DNA from: Rhizobium sp. Root1334 | GTDB lineage: Bacteria; Pseudomonadota; Alphaproteobacteria; Rhizobiales; Rhizobiaceae | Reading direction: 5' to 3' | Assembly: GCF_001426665.1 (NCBI RefSeq) | Contig: NZ_LMEY01000023.1 | Span: 187,687 to 251,686 of the forward strand | DNA length: 64,000 bases | Shown: one piece after another, positions 1 to 11,438 of the stretch | Numbering within the stretch: position 1 is the stretch's first letter | Layout: every line of letters begins with the position of its first letter | The notes under the pieces: generated by a model | The model's database searches: none | What the model was told of the DNA's origin: nothing | The model's input: the letters and a program-made list of their open reading frames with translations, nothing else | Made by a program: the position numbers and the translations under genes

Positions 1-1778
1 CCGATGCGGGCGATCGAGCCGGTTTCCTCGGCGATGCCGATGATCTTGGCCGGCGGGAGGATACCTTTTTCCGGATGGTTCAGGCGCATCAGCGCTTCGA
101 ACCCGGCGATGCGGCCGTCGCTGAGGCTGACGATCGGCTGCAGATAGGCCTCGAACCAGTCTTCCTTGAGCCCGGCTTCGATGTTCTGTTCCATCTCGTG
201 GCGTTCGCGGGCGGTGTCGAGCATGCTGGTATCGAACAGCAGCATGCCGTTCTTGCCGTCGCGCTTGCGCGCATACATCGCCATGTCGGATTTCAACAGC
301 AGTTCTGCCGCGTTTGCCGCGTGGTCGGGATAAAGGGCGATGCCGACGCTGGCGCTGACCGAAAGCTCGGCACCTTCGACGAGGATCGGCTGGCGAAGGC
401 TGGCGCCGATGCGGTCGCCGATTTCGCTGGCCAGGGCCTCAACGTCCTCGGCGCTGACCAGGATGGCGAACTCGTCGCCGCCGAGCCGTGACATCGCATC
501 GGCCGGGCGAAGCGTGGTGCGGATACGCGCAACAACCTGGCGCAATACTTCGTCGCCGGCGGCATGGCCGAAATTGTCGTTGATCCATTTGAAGCGATCG
601 AGGTCGATGAAGATGCAGGCCAGCTGCATCGTATTCTCATCGGCCTGGCGGATGCCGTCATCGAGCGCCGCTTCGAAGCCCTGGCGGTTGAGAAGACCGG
701 TCAGATGATCGGTGATCGCCTGCGCATGATTGCGGCTTTCGGCCTGCTTCAGTTCCGTGACGTCGGTCATGACCGACAGGGAGAGACCGCCGCGCTCGCC
801 GCTGGTGGCACTCTTCGTCTCCAGAATGAGAACGGTCATGGTTTCACCGTTCGCCTTGATGAACGGGACGGTGACTTCGCAGATATTGGCATGGGTGGTA
901 TTGCCGTTGCGGCGGCGGGCCCGATAGGTTTCGTGCCAGTGTTCATCGACGAAATCGGTAAAGACGCGGCCGATAACCTCGGTGCGGTCATAGCCCGTGG
1001 CCGTCAGCCAGTAGTCACTGACGGCGGTGAGGCAGTTGGCCGGATCAAGCGAGAACAGCATCGATGGGGTGAGGTTGTAGATGTCGGTAGCGCGGCTATG
1101 GGCGAGCTTCAGCTCGGTTTCCTCGCGCTCCAGCTTGCTCTGCATCTCGTTGAAATTATGCGCGAGCGTGCCCATCTCGTCGTCCGATGTCCAGTCGACA
1201 TGGTGGCGCGAACCGAGCCTTCTTGTGGCTTCGATTGCCGCCGTCAGCCGCATCAGCGGCCGGATGACCGTCAGGCGGTTGCCAAGGATGGCCGCTGCAA
1301 AGACAATACCGACCGCGACGATCAGGATAAAGAAGATGCTCAGTTCATCCTTGCTGAAGCGCGACAGGAGACCGGGCGTGGAGACCCATATCTCAAGGGT
1401 GCCGACGGATTTCTGTCCGTCGTTCGAATTATAAAGGATTTCCCTGGTGAGAACCTTGTGCGGCAGGCTGGCATCCACCGGACCTTCCGGAAGGCGAATG
1501 GAGATCGATTGGGAGCTGTCCTTGACATGCACCGACATGACGGCGGCGTCGCCGATCAGCGATTTTGCGATCTGCTCGACGCCGTCCGTGTCAAAATCCC
1601 AGAGGGGTTTACCAAGCGCCTGAGCGCCTGCTTCCATGAGAACCTGCGTGTTCTGCAAGCTTTCACGGGCAACCCGCTCTGACGACAGTGCCAGAAACAA
1701 CACGATCAACGGAGCGATAAAGACAAGCATCGCACCACAGACGATCGCAATAAAACGATTTTCAACAGAGTGCATCAT
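1..1778 (-). CDS. GGDEF-EAL cyclic-di-GMP protein with HAMP and PAS domains (3' end outside window)
   Basis: Inner-membrane cyclic-di-GMP turnover protein; 592 codons are visible and the frame is still open at base 1. Reading inward: membrane helix at about 8-32, an extracytoplasmic segment, a second helix at 146-166, HAMP to about 220, PAS-like domain at about 228-345, GGDEF domain at 352-515, then the start of an EAL domain. The GGDEF motif is intact at 433-437 and an RxxD inhibitory site (RPAD, 424-427) lies five residues before it, so product-inhibited cyclase activity is likely. The EAL signature is intact at 561-563, but most of that domain is beyond the edge, so phosphodiesterase activity cannot be judged. 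Two adjacent ATG codons (1778, 1775) can serve as start; a G-rich stretch precedes them. The signal sensed is unknown. Confidence 0.9.
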   Translation of the reverse strand, partial: MMHSVENRFIAIVCGAMLVFIAPLIVLFLALSSERVARESLQNTQVLMEAGAQALGKPLWDFDTDGVEQIAKSLIGDAAVMSVHVKDSSQSISIRLPEGPVDASLPHKVLTREILYNSNDGQKSVGTLEIWVSTPGLLSRFSKDELSIFFILIVAVGIVFAAAILGNRLTVIRPLMRLTAAIEATRRLGSRHHVDWTSDDEMGTLAHNFNEMQSKLEREETELKLAHSRATDIYNLTPSMLFSLDPANCLTAVSDYWLTATGYDRTEVIGRVFTDFVDEHWHETYRARRRNGNTTHANICEVTVPFIKANGETMTVLILETKSATSGERGGLSLSVMTDVTELKQAESRNHAQAITDHLTGLLNRQGFEAALDDGIRQADENTMQLACIFIDLDRFKWINDNFGHAAGDEVLRQVVARIRTTLRPADAMSRLGGDEFAILVSAEDVEALASEIGDRIGASLRQPILVEGAELSVSASVGIALYPDHAANAAELLLKSDMAMYARKRDGKNGMLLFDTSMLDTARERHEMEQNIEAGLKEDWFEAYLQPIVSLSDGRIAGFEALMRLNHPEKGILPPAKIIGIAEETGSIARI

Positions 1779-1952
1779 CGGATGCCCCCGGTTGCGCCAC
1801 CAATTCCACGTCCCATTAGGATTCTCGTACACTGAAGTCGGATAATCCCCCAGCGCCAACACATCACGAAAATCTTAAATGTTGCTGAAACCTTGCGGCG
1901 AAAACTGGGGTGACTGCCGCGGGAGGCAAAACCTTGAGGCGAGCGAAGCAAC

Positions 1953-1986
1953 AAAAAAGCCCGCTTCACGGGGTGAAGCGGGCTTT
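1953..1986 (-). terminator. Rho-independent terminator of rplY
   Basis: A perfect 14-bp inverted repeat (1956-1969 with 1973-1986) around a 3-nt loop ends in a run of T on the minus strand. It lies just downstream of the rplY stop codon. Confidence 0.85.
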
Positions 1987-2012
1987 CAATCCTGGCCGTC
2001 AGGCCGGAATTT

Positions 2013-2615
2013 TTACTCGGCTACAACTTCTTCTTCCTTCGTGCCGCCAGCAGGCTGCGCGATGGTCGCAATCGTGAAGTCGCGGTCGGCGATAACCGGC
2101 GACGCGTTCTTCGGAAGCTTGATGTTCGAGATGTGGATGCCGTCGCCGATCTTCAGGCCCGACAGGTCGGCCGTCAGGAATTCCGGAATGTCGTCGGCCG
2201 GAACAACCAGTTCGACTTCGTGGCGAACGATATTCAAAACGCCGCCGATCTTGAGGCCCGGGGACTTTTCTTCGTTGACGAAGTGAACCGGAACTTCAAC
2301 GGTAACGACGCTGTCCTTCGAAACGCGAAGGAAGTCGACATGCATGGTGAAGTCACGGACCGGATCCAGCTGGTAGTCCTTCGGCAGGACGCGGATCTTC
2401 TCGCCGCCAACGTCGATCGTGGCGATCGTGGTCATGAAACCACCGGCGTGAATCTTCTGGGTGACTTCCTTCGTAGAGAGGGCGATGGAAATCGGAGCCT
2501 GCTTGTCACCATAGATGACTGCAGGAATAAGACCGTTGCGGCGAAGTTCACGGGAGGACCCCTTACCAACCCGTTCGCGCGTTTCGGCCTTGAGCTCGTA
2601 GGATGCGTGGCTCAT
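2013..2615 (-). CDS. rplY: 50S ribosomal protein L25/Ctc
   Basis: Large-subunit protein that binds 5S rRNA. The 200-residue product is the long Ctc/TL5 form: an L25 domain at about 5-92, a TL5-type beta domain at about 100-185 and an acidic tail (EEEVVAE). The start is supported by AGAAAGG 8-9 nt upstream of the ATG. In many rhizobia rplY is followed by pth; here the next gene downstream is the GGDEF-EAL gene, and a strong terminator separates them, so rplY is probably monocistronic. Confidence 0.96.
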   Translation of the reverse strand: MSHASYELKAETRERVGKGSSRELRRNGLIPAVIYGDKQAPISIALSTKEVTQKIHAGGFMTTIATIDVGGEKIRVLPKDYQLDPVRDFTMHVDFLRVSKDSVVTVEVPVHFVNEEKSPGLKIGGVLNIVRHEVELVVPADDIPEFLTADLSGLKIGDGIHISNIKLPKNASPVIADRDFTIATIAQPAGGTKEEEVVAE

Positions 2616-2958
2616 GGTCTTAACCTTTCTGGTGTTTTTGGAGAGCTCATCCGCTTATTTATAAAGACAGGATGAACCGAGACGTTTGACCGCCTCATCC
2701 GCGTTTGCCTCCAAGGGTGTCTGCGCGGACGCGCGTCCATAGCCGAGAACGCCCGCAATTGCAAGCAAAGCCCGGTTTTGCCGGCAAAAGCCCGGTTTTG
2801 CCGAAAAATCCGCTTGGAAGTGGCGATGCAACCGCGGTTGCACGCACAGCGGGATGTTTTTCAGAACTTGATAACCGTCAAATCATGAAAATCCAACCGC
2901 GTTAATCTCTCTTAGTTCTTGCGTGGCAGATTGCGGCCACGTTCAAAACAGGTGCTTC
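2616..2958. other. Intergenic region between rplY and the first MHYT gene
   Basis: Divergent intergenic stretch of 343 bases expected to hold both promoters. Its one striking structure is the 20-bp-period repeat at 2767-2803, annotated separately. I see no convincing small gene. Confidence 0.5.
2767..2803. repeat. 17-bp direct repeat with internal palindrome
   Basis: The 17-mer AAAGCCCGGTTTTGCCG occurs at 2767-2783 and again at 2787-2803. The junction forms the self-complementary TTTTGCCGGCAAAA. It sits in the divergent region upstream of rplY and could be an operator or simple slippage; nothing favours either. Confidence 0.6.
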
Positions 2959-5046
2959 ATGCTCAAGGTTCTTTCCTGCATCGCCATAGATCATCACTAC
3001 GGTTTGCTGTCGCTTGCAACTCTCGTCTGCATTTTGGGTTCAGTCCTGACCATGCGGCTTTATGCCCGTGTCAGGCGCACTGTCGGCGTGCAGCGGCTGA
3101 ACTGGTTGTTCATGGGAGGGGTCATCGGCGGTTCGACGATCTGGACCACGCACTTCATTGCCATGCTGAGCTTCAGGCCGACGCTCGAACATGCCTATGA
3201 ACCGATCCTGACCCTGGCTTCCCTGGGCGCGGCGATCGGCATCACGATACTGGGCTTTTTCGTCACCGCCATGCGCAAGACCGGTCCGACCATCGAGCTT
3301 GGCGGCGCGATTGTCGGTGCGGGCATCGCCATCATGCACTACATGGGCATGATGGCCTACCAGATCGCCGGGCGGATGGAGTGGGATTACAGCTACTATG
3401 CTGCCTCGATCATTCTGGGTGTCAGCTTCGGCGCTCTTGCTACCAGCCGGATTGCCCGCCCGGCCACCCGATTTTGCAAATATGGTGGTGTCGTCGCGCT
3501 GATCCTGGCGATCGTCAGCATGCATTTCACCGGTATGGCAGCGGTCACCATCATTCCTGATCCGATGATCCAGCCGTCGGCAGCGCTTATTCCCGATAAC
3601 CTTCTGCTCGTCATGGTCATGGTGATGATGTGCCTGATGCTGGGGCTTGGTGCATCGACCTATGTCATCGACCTTCATTCCAGCCAGGTCGCAGCCGAAC
3701 GTTTCCGCCACCTGTCACTGCACGATCCGTTGACGGCCCTGCCGAACCGGGTCGCCTTTGGCGAACATCTCGAAGAGATCATCCGGCGGCAGAAGGACGA
3801 CACGTCGCGTGTTGCAGTCCTGTCCTTCGATCTGGACCGTTTCAAGGACGTCAACGACGTTCACGGTCATGCGGCCGGTGATGCTGTCCTGCGGACGATT
3901 TCCGAGCGGATGGCCAGCGTTCTGGGGGAGGGAGAATATGTTGCCCGCATCGGCGGCGACGAATTCGTGGCGCTGACCTCCAATTTCTTCATGAAAAGCG
4001 AAGCAAAGACCTTTGCAGCGCGGTTGATCGCCGAAATCGGCAAACCCGTCGAATGGCAGGGCAAGACGCTTTTGGTTGGCAGCAGTGTCGGTATCTCGCT
4101 GTTTCCCGTCGATGCACGCACGCCAGAAGAGCTTTTGGCACAGGCGGATCTGGCCATGTACCGGGCCAAAGCGGCCGGCTCGAATTCAATCCGTCTCTAC
4201 GAGCCCTCGATGGACGATGCCGCGCGCAGCCGAAGCGTCCTTGCCATGGACATGCGTGATGGCATCGAGCGCAACGAGTTCGAACTCTATTATCAGTATC
4301 AGAACAACTCGCTGACGCGCGACGTCATCGGTTTTGAGGTCCTGTTGCGCTGGAAGCATCCGGTGCGCGGTATGGTGCCGCCGACGGAATTCATTCCGAT
4401 CGCCGAGAAGAACGGCTTTATTCACGAACTCGGTGACTGGGTGCTGTTGACGGCTTGCCGCCAGGCGGCCTCCTGGGACAATCCGATCAAGATTGCCGTC
4501 AACGTCGCGCCGGCTCAGTTGGCCGATACGAACTTCCCCAACCGGGTAAGCGAAATCCTGGAGGAAACCGGCCTTGATGCCGCCCGCCTCGAACTGGAAA
4601 TCACCGAATCGGGCATCATCGCCGACCAGCAGCACGCGCTTCACATCATCCGCCAGTTGAAGCAGCTTGGCGTCAAGATCGCCATGGACGATTATGGGAC
4701 CGGCTATTCGTCGCTCTCGACGCTTCAGAACTTCCCGTTCGACAAGATCAAGATCGATCGCGCCTTCATCGATGGCGTCACCAGCAACCGCCACTCTGCC
4801 GCGATCGTGCGCTCGACCATCATTCTCGCCCAGAGCCTGGATATTCCGGTACTGGCGGAAGGGGTGGAGAACGAGGAACACATGGACTTCCTGCGCAGCG
4901 AAGGCTGCCTGCAGGTGCAGGGATACCTGTTTGGCAAACCGATGCCGCTCAGCGAGATCGAGCATGTTGTCAACGCGATCAGTGCTGACCGCTCGGCGGC
5001 CGGCGCGGAATCCGAAACGGACGGAGGCAACGCCGTCGCCGCATGA
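2959..5046 (+). CDS. MHYT-GGDEF-EAL cyclic-di-GMP protein (copy 1)
   Basis: Integral-membrane protein of 695 residues. The N-terminal half is an MHYT sensor with about seven helices; its three motifs read THFIAM, MHYMGM and MHFTGM, and the family is proposed to bind copper or a diatomic gas. The GGDEF domain (about 250-415) has an intact GGDEF but no RxxD inhibitory site. The EAL domain (about 425-680) reads EVL in place of EAL but keeps the ELEITES, DDYGTGYSS, KIDRAFI and LAEGVE motifs, so phosphodiesterase activity is plausible. I start at ATG 2959 because the paralogue at 5320 begins with the same MLKVLSC; a 12-residue extension from 2923 is not shared. Confidence 0.92.
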   Translation: MLKVLSCIAIDHHYGLLSLATLVCILGSVLTMRLYARVRRTVGVQRLNWLFMGGVIGGSTIWTTHFIAMLSFRPTLEHAYEPILTLASLGAAIGITILGFFVTAMRKTGPTIELGGAIVGAGIAIMHYMGMMAYQIAGRMEWDYSYYAASIILGVSFGALATSRIARPATRFCKYGGVVALILAIVSMHFTGMAAVTIIPDPMIQPSAALIPDNLLLVMVMVMMCLMLGLGASTYVIDLHSSQVAAERFRHLSLHDPLTALPNRVAFGEHLEEIIRRQKDDTSRVAVLSFDLDRFKDVNDVHGHAAGDAVLRTISERMASVLGEGEYVARIGGDEFVALTSNFFMKSEAKTFAARLIAEIGKPVEWQGKTLLVGSSVGISLFPVDARTPEELLAQADLAMYRAKAAGSNSIRLYEPSMDDAARSRSVLAMDMRDGIERNEFELYYQYQNNSLTRDVIGFEVLLRWKHPVRGMVPPTEFIPIAEKNGFIHELGDWVLLTACRQAASWDNPIKIAVNVAPAQLADTNFPNRVSEILEETGLDAARLELEITESGIIADQQHALHIIRQLKQLGVKIAMDDYGTGYSSLSTLQNFPFDKIKIDRAFIDGVTSNRHSAAIVRSTIILAQSLDIPVLAEGVENEEHMDFLRSEGCLQVQGYLFGKPMPLSEIEHVVNAISADRSAAGAESETDGGNAVAA

Positions 5047-5319
5047 TGTACCAGTCGTCCGCGCCCCAATCGCGCGGCCGCAGGTGGAGCTGTTCAGCGG
5101 CGCGGACTGAGCGCATCAGGAATACACTTACTGGTTGTTTTTCTGATTCCAGCATTAAGCCTACGCAACTGACAGAACCGTCGCCGGAAGCAGGGTTTCT
5201 CCCGCATTGCTTTTGAACGCATGTCCGACATCCCGAGTTGGTCAGTTAGAATAATGTCATTCAATGATTATTAGTGGTTGCGTGAGACGATTCCATCCGT
5301 ATCAGTACGGGTGGTGTCA

Positions 5320-7416
5320 ATGCTCAAGGTTCTTTCCTGTATAGCCACCGACCATAGCTACGGACTTCTCGCGCTTGCCGCCCTTGTTTGCGTCCTGGGG
5401 TCGATCCTGACCGTCCGCCTTTATGTTCGCGTTCAGCGCAGCGCCGGGATGCAGAAGTTGAACTGGCTGTTTATGAGCGGGGTCGTCGGTGGCTCGACGA
5501 TCTGGATGACGCATTTCATTGCGATGCTGAGTTTCAATCCACCCTTGGCGCATGCCTATGAGCCGATGCTGACGATGGCATCGCTGGCTGCTGCAATCGT
5601 CATCACAATTATGGGATTTCTGATCACGGCGGCAGGCAGGCCCAGTATTGTCATCGAATTCGGCGGCTGCGTGGTCGGAGCAGGGATCGCCATCATGCAT
5701 TATACCGGCATGGCCGGTTACCAGATTGCCGGCAGGCTGGAGTGGGATCAGAGCCACTACGCGGCGTCCGTGTTCCTTGGCATCGGCTTCGGCGCTGTCG
5801 CCATGAGCCTGATCGCAAGGCCGGGGGCACCGGCCCGTCAATACGCGGGTATTCTCGCCCTGGTCCTGGCGATCACCACCATGCATTTTACCGGGATGAG
5901 TGCGATCACGATCATTCCGGATTCGCTCATCGTTACCTCGAATGACATGATCCCCGAAAGCCTGCTGACGGTCGTGGTCGCCATTATCGGCCTGATGCTG
6001 GCGCTCGGCGCATCGACCTATGCCATCGATCTGCAATCGACGCGGGGAGCGGCGGAGCGGTTCCGTCATCTGTCGCTTCACGACCCGTTGACGGGATTGC
6101 CAAACCGCGTCGCTCTCGGGGAGAAGCTTCAGGAGATCATCGACCGTCACAAGGACGGCACGGCCGGCATCGCCGTCCTGTCCTTTGACCTTGATCGTTT
6201 CAAGGATGTCAACGACGTGCACGGGCATGCGGCCGGCGATGCCGTCCTGCAGGGTGTGGCCGGGCGGATGTCAAAAGTGCTGGGCAAAGGGGAATTCATC
6301 GCACGCATGGGCGGCGACGAGTTCGTTGCCCTGTCCAGTAATCTGGCCCGGTATGACGATGCCACCGCCTTCGCGTCGAGGCTTGTCGAGGCGATAATTC
6401 AGCCGGTCGAATGGGAAGGGAAGAAGCTGCAGGTCGGCACGAGCGTCGGAATTTCCCATTATCCCGCCGACGCACGCACGCCGCAGGCGCTTCTGGCGCA
6501 GGCGGATCTCGCCATGTACCGCGCCAAGGCCGTGGGGTCGAATGCCGTTCGACGCTACGAGCCGGCGATGGATGATGCCGCCCGGGACCGCAGTGCGCTT
6601 GCAATGGACATGCGCCAGGGCATCGAGCGCAACGAATTCGAGCTCTACTACCAATACCAGAACAACTCTTTGACGCGCGACGTCATCGGCTTTGAAGTTC
6701 TGCTGCGCTGGCATCACCCGGTCCGGGGCATGGTGCCGCCCGCGGAATTCATTCCGATCGCCGACCGTAACGGCTTCATTCACGAGCTGGGGGATTGGGT
6801 CTTGCGCACGGCCTGTCAGCAGGCGGCGTGCTGGACGAACCCGCTCAAGATCGCGGTCAATGTTGCGCCGGGCCAACTCACCAATGTCAACCTTGCGGCA
6901 CGGGTGCAAGAGATCCTGCTGGAAACGGGTCTTGAACCCTGCCGGCTGGAGCTGGAAATCACTGAATCCGGCATCATCGCCGACCAGCAAAATGCCCTAC
7001 GGATCATCCGGCAGCTGAAGCAGCTCGGTGTCAAGATCGCCATGGACGACTATGGTACCGGCTATTCCTCGCTGACGACCCTGCAGAACTTTCCGTTCGA
7101 CAAGATCAAGATCGACCGTGCCTTCATCGATGGCGTGACGACCAGTCGTCAGTCGGCGGCGATTGTCCGTTCGACCATCATCCTTGCCGACAGTCTCGGC
7201 ATTCCGGTTCTGGCCGAAGGCGTGGAATGCGAAGAGCATATGGACTTCCTGCTGAACGAAGGCTGCCCGCAGGTGCAGGGTTACCTGTTCGGCAGGCCGA
7301 TGCCACTGAGCGAGATCAGTCATGTTGTGAACAGGCCGCCATGCGGTGAGTTGCCCGGTCACCAGGCAGGCGGGATCGAACCGGAAACCTTGCCCATGCG
7401 TTCCGCCGTTGGATGA
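5320..7416 (+). CDS. MHYT-GGDEF-EAL cyclic-di-GMP protein (copy 2)
   Basis: Tandem paralogue of the gene 273 bp upstream, 698 residues and collinear with it along the whole length. MHYT motifs (THFIAM, MHYTGM, MHFTGM), GGDEF and the EVL-variant EAL domain are all present, with DDYGTGYSS and LAEGVE conserved and no RxxD site. The copies differ mainly in the transmembrane loops, the end of the GGDEF domain and the C-terminal tail, which here ends in a different Pro/Gly-rich stretch. The 273-bp spacer suggests a separate promoter. The stop codon lies 9 bp from the convergent benE-like gene. Confidence 0.92.
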   Translation: MLKVLSCIATDHSYGLLALAALVCVLGSILTVRLYVRVQRSAGMQKLNWLFMSGVVGGSTIWMTHFIAMLSFNPPLAHAYEPMLTMASLAAAIVITIMGFLITAAGRPSIVIEFGGCVVGAGIAIMHYTGMAGYQIAGRLEWDQSHYAASVFLGIGFGAVAMSLIARPGAPARQYAGILALVLAITTMHFTGMSAITIIPDSLIVTSNDMIPESLLTVVVAIIGLMLALGASTYAIDLQSTRGAAERFRHLSLHDPLTGLPNRVALGEKLQEIIDRHKDGTAGIAVLSFDLDRFKDVNDVHGHAAGDAVLQGVAGRMSKVLGKGEFIARMGGDEFVALSSNLARYDDATAFASRLVEAIIQPVEWEGKKLQVGTSVGISHYPADARTPQALLAQADLAMYRAKAVGSNAVRRYEPAMDDAARDRSALAMDMRQGIERNEFELYYQYQNNSLTRDVIGFEVLLRWHHPVRGMVPPAEFIPIADRNGFIHELGDWVLRTACQQAACWTNPLKIAVNVAPGQLTNVNLAARVQEILLETGLEPCRLELEITESGIIADQQNALRIIRQLKQLGVKIAMDDYGTGYSSLTTLQNFPFDKIKIDRAFIDGVTTSRQSAAIVRSTIILADSLGIPVLAEGVECEEHMDFLLNEGCPQVQGYLFGRPMPLSEISHVVNRPPCGELPGHQAGGIEPETLPMRSAVG

Positions 7417-7425
7417 CCGGTTGAG

Positions 7426-8610
7426 TCAGCGTTTGCGGGACTTGGTGAAGCGGGCAAGGGCAAGCATCAGACCGCCGGCCATCAGGCCCCAGAAGGCACC
7501 GGAAACCCCGGCGAAACTGACACCGGACGCGGTGACCAGAAATGTCACAGCTGCGGCCTCACGGCCGTCCGCTTCCTTGAACGCGGCCATGGCCGATCCA
7601 GCAAAGGCACTGATCAAGGCAAGGCCGGCCACCGCCTGGATCAGGATCGGCGGGGCAAGGCTGACGAAGGCCGTCACGGTGGCCGCAAGGAGACCGAAGA
7701 CGATGTAACCGGCACCGGCGACGATCGACGACCAGTAACGCCGGGCCGGATCGTGATGCGCGTCCTCGCCGGCACACATCGCAGCGGTGATCGCAGCCAG
7801 ATTGACCGCATGACCACCGAACGGCGCGCTCAGGATCGAGAAGACACCGGTTGTTGCAAACAGCGGGCCGGGCTGCGGTTCGTAGCCGTTGACCTTCAAG
7901 ACGGCGATGCCCGGAATATTCTGGGATGCCATGGTGACGATGAACAGCGGCAGCGCGATGCTGACGAAGCCGGCGACGGTAAACGCTGGCGTGACCCACT
8001 CGACATGCGGAACCAGCGTTGCCGAAAGCCGTGTCATTGCATCGGCAGGCATATCGACCCCGAAGGCGAGCACCAGCACGAACGCCAGAAGTGCCGCCGG
8101 CACTGCAAACAGCCGGTTGATGCTGCCGACGATCACCCAGGCGGCGGCGATGGGCAAGCCGAGCAGCGGATTGAAGGCAATCGCCTTGACCGGCGCAAAG
8201 CACAGCCCGATCAGAACCCCCGCGAGCATCGCGTTGGCCAGCGCCGCCGGGATTGCCGCAACGGCGCGGCCCAGCGGTTTCCATAGTCCCGCCACGACGA
8301 TTAGCGCGCCGCAAATCAGGAACCCGCCGACTGCGGTGTTGAACCCGCCCGCCACGGCACCCGAACTCGCAAGCAGTGCGGCGCCCGGCGTCGACCAGGC
8401 TATGCTTACCGGTAGTCGCGTCGAAAGGCTGAGTACGATCGCACACAGTCCCATCGATACCGATAGTGCCATCAGCCCGGAAGCGGCCTGCGCCTCGGTC
8501 GCGCCGACGCCCGTCAGCCCGTGCAGTACGACGGCAAAGGAACTTGCAAATCCAACGAAGGCAGTGAGCAGGCCCATGAACAGGCTCTGAAGGGAGAAGT
8601 CTCGAAGCAT
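7426..8610 (-). CDS. benE: Benzoate/H+ symporter family (BenE/YdcO) transporter
   Basis: Inner-membrane carrier of 394 residues with about 11-12 hydrophobic segments. Family features are the STPGAAL motif in the fourth segment and conserved polar residues in the later helices (SQNIPG, FGGHAVNL). Founding members import benzoate with protons, but most chromosomal homologues have no proven substrate and no benzoate catabolic gene lies nearby, so the substrate is unknown. I chose ATG 8610 (MLRDFSLQSLF), preceded by CCAGG; an in-frame ATG at 8715 would add 35 hydrophilic residues not typical of the family. It is divergent from the GAF/Fis regulator gene. Confidence 0.85.
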   Translation of the reverse strand: MLRDFSLQSLFMGLLTAFVGFASSFAVVLHGLTGVGATEAQAASGLMALSVSMGLCAIVLSLSTRLPVSIAWSTPGAALLASSGAVAGGFNTAVGGFLICGALIVVAGLWKPLGRAVAAIPAALANAMLAGVLIGLCFAPVKAIAFNPLLGLPIAAAWVIVGSINRLFAVPAALLAFVLVLAFGVDMPADAMTRLSATLVPHVEWVTPAFTVAGFVSIALPLFIVTMASQNIPGIAVLKVNGYEPQPGPLFATTGVFSILSAPFGGHAVNLAAITAAMCAGEDAHHDPARRYWSSIVAGAGYIVFGLLAATVTAFVSLAPPILIQAVAGLALISAFAGSAMAAFKEADGREAAAVTFLVTASGVSFAGVSGAFWGLMAGGLMLALARFTKSRKR

Positions 8611-8807
8611 TGTCTGGGACCTGGCTGTAGGACGTGTCTTGAAGACAGATTCGCCTATCATATCGTCATGTTCGTGCAATACCATGTGCTTGCCCTGGCC
8701 GATATTTCGGGTCACGGCCGTTTTATCTTTGACCTTTGTTCAACTGGACGTTTTACTGTCACTAAATCTATGGTGAGGTTCGCGTCAGCCCTCAGGGAGG
8801 AGAGCCG

Positions 8808-9755
8808 GTGAAACATTCGGATCATGTTCAAGCCGTTGCGCACCATGTGTCGGCCGCTGCCAGTTCGCCTGTCGCCGCTTCCTGGCGCCGCTGCCTGACC
8901 GTGCATGGATTGTCTCCCGAAGATGTCCGCTCACCGCTCAGGCTGTCGGAACAGGAGTTCCGTGCGGCGCGGGAAAAATCCGGGCACCTGATCGAGGAAG
9001 CGCAAGCGGAACTGGACCGGCTGTTTTCGACGGTCGGCAAGGCGGGATGCTGCCTCCTGTTGACCGACGAGAACGGCATTGCACTCGAACGCCGCGGCGC
9101 GCCGGGCGACGACCACGACTTTCGCGGGCTGGGCCTCTGGTCCGGCACGGTGTGGAGCGAGGCGAGCGTCGGCACCAATGGCATCGGTACGGCAATCGCC
9201 GACGAGCGCGCCGTCGTCATCCAGCGTGACCAGCATTTCTTGAGCTGCAATACCGGCCTCTCGTGTGTGACTGCCCCCATCCGCGATCATCTGGGAAGGG
9301 TCGCTGCCGCCATCGATATCTCCACCTGCCGCGACGATGCCGGCGAAATGGCCATGCTGTTGTTGTCGCAGGCCGTCCGTGACTCCGCCGCCCGTATCGA
9401 AGCCAATCTGTTCCATCGCGCCTTCAACGGCGCGCGTATTCTTTTTGTGCCGGCCGACAACAAGAGCAGCCCGGCGCTCATCGCCATCGACCGAGACGAT
9501 CTTGTACTCGGCGCTACCCGTGCCGCCCGGTTGAAGCTCAATCTCGACGACAGGCGCATTGCCAATGGCATTCCGGCCGCCGACCTGTTGAACGAGGCTC
9601 CGGCGGGGCAGGGGGAGGATCTCCTCGATGCCGAGCGCGCCGCGCTTCGCCGCGTCTTGTCGAGAGCGCACGGCAATGTGTCCTTGGCGGCTGGTACGCT
9701 GGGGATCAGCCGGGCGACGCTTTACCGAAAGATGAAGAAACTGTCGGTCAACTGA
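8808..9755 (+). CDS. AcoR-like GAF/Fis transcriptional regulator without AAA+ domain
   Basis: Cytoplasmic DNA-binding regulator of 315 residues. A GAF-type sensory domain (about 55-190, with the SVGTNGIGTA stretch typical of AcoR proteins) is joined to a C-terminal Fis-type helix-turn-helix (about 288-312, ISRATLYRKMKKL). The central AAA+ module that contacts sigma-54 is absent: there is no Walker A and no GAFTGA. It therefore cannot act as a classical sigma-54 activator alone. The aldehyde dehydrogenase gene follows on the same strand after 168 bp, and family practice suggests it controls that gene in response to an alcohol or aldehyde; this is inference. Confidence 0.85.
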   Translation: MKHSDHVQAVAHHVSAAASSPVAASWRRCLTVHGLSPEDVRSPLRLSEQEFRAAREKSGHLIEEAQAELDRLFSTVGKAGCCLLLTDENGIALERRGAPGDDHDFRGLGLWSGTVWSEASVGTNGIGTAIADERAVVIQRDQHFLSCNTGLSCVTAPIRDHLGRVAAAIDISTCRDDAGEMAMLLLSQAVRDSAARIEANLFHRAFNGARILFVPADNKSSPALIAIDRDDLVLGATRAARLKLNLDDRRIANGIPAADLLNEAPAGQGEDLLDAERAALRRVLSRAHGNVSLAAGTLGISRATLYRKMKKLSVN

Positions 9756-9830
9756 TGGCGCGGTGCTGGTTGCCGCGCTGCAGCATGTTTGCTGTAATTC
9801 ACCTGTCGCACATCTGAAACACTTGTGGTC

Positions 9831-9845
9831 AGGCGCAGGCATTGC
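9831..9845 (+). promoter_or_regulatory. Candidate sigma-54 (-24/-12) promoter of the aldehyde dehydrogenase gene
   Basis: Sequence aGGCgCaggcaTTGCg matches the -24 GG / -12 GC pattern with exactly 10 nt between the GG (9832-9833) and GC (9844-9845). It is about 80 bp upstream of the ATG at 9924. One short match in GC-rich DNA can occur by chance. Confidence 0.4.
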
Positions 9846-9923
9846 GCCCCTACGCGTTCCGAAAGTTCCGGCGCACATTTCCTCCCAGCAGATGTTGGAG
9901 TCTGTTTCAGGAGGAGAAATTAC

Positions 9924-11432
<1,509 letters not shown>

Positions 11433-11438
11433 TTTTTT

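Noticed and set aside
564..1682. Long plus-strand open frame (372 codons) opposite the first GGDEF-EAL gene
   Set aside because: It is the antisense shadow of a clear minus-strand protein with HAMP, PAS and GGDEF motifs; the plus-strand product has no recognisable domain.
9756..9923. Specific binding sites for the GAF/Fis regulator upstream of the dehydrogenase
   Set aside because: Several TGT/ACA fragments occur but no consistent inverted repeat, so I do not assign an operator.
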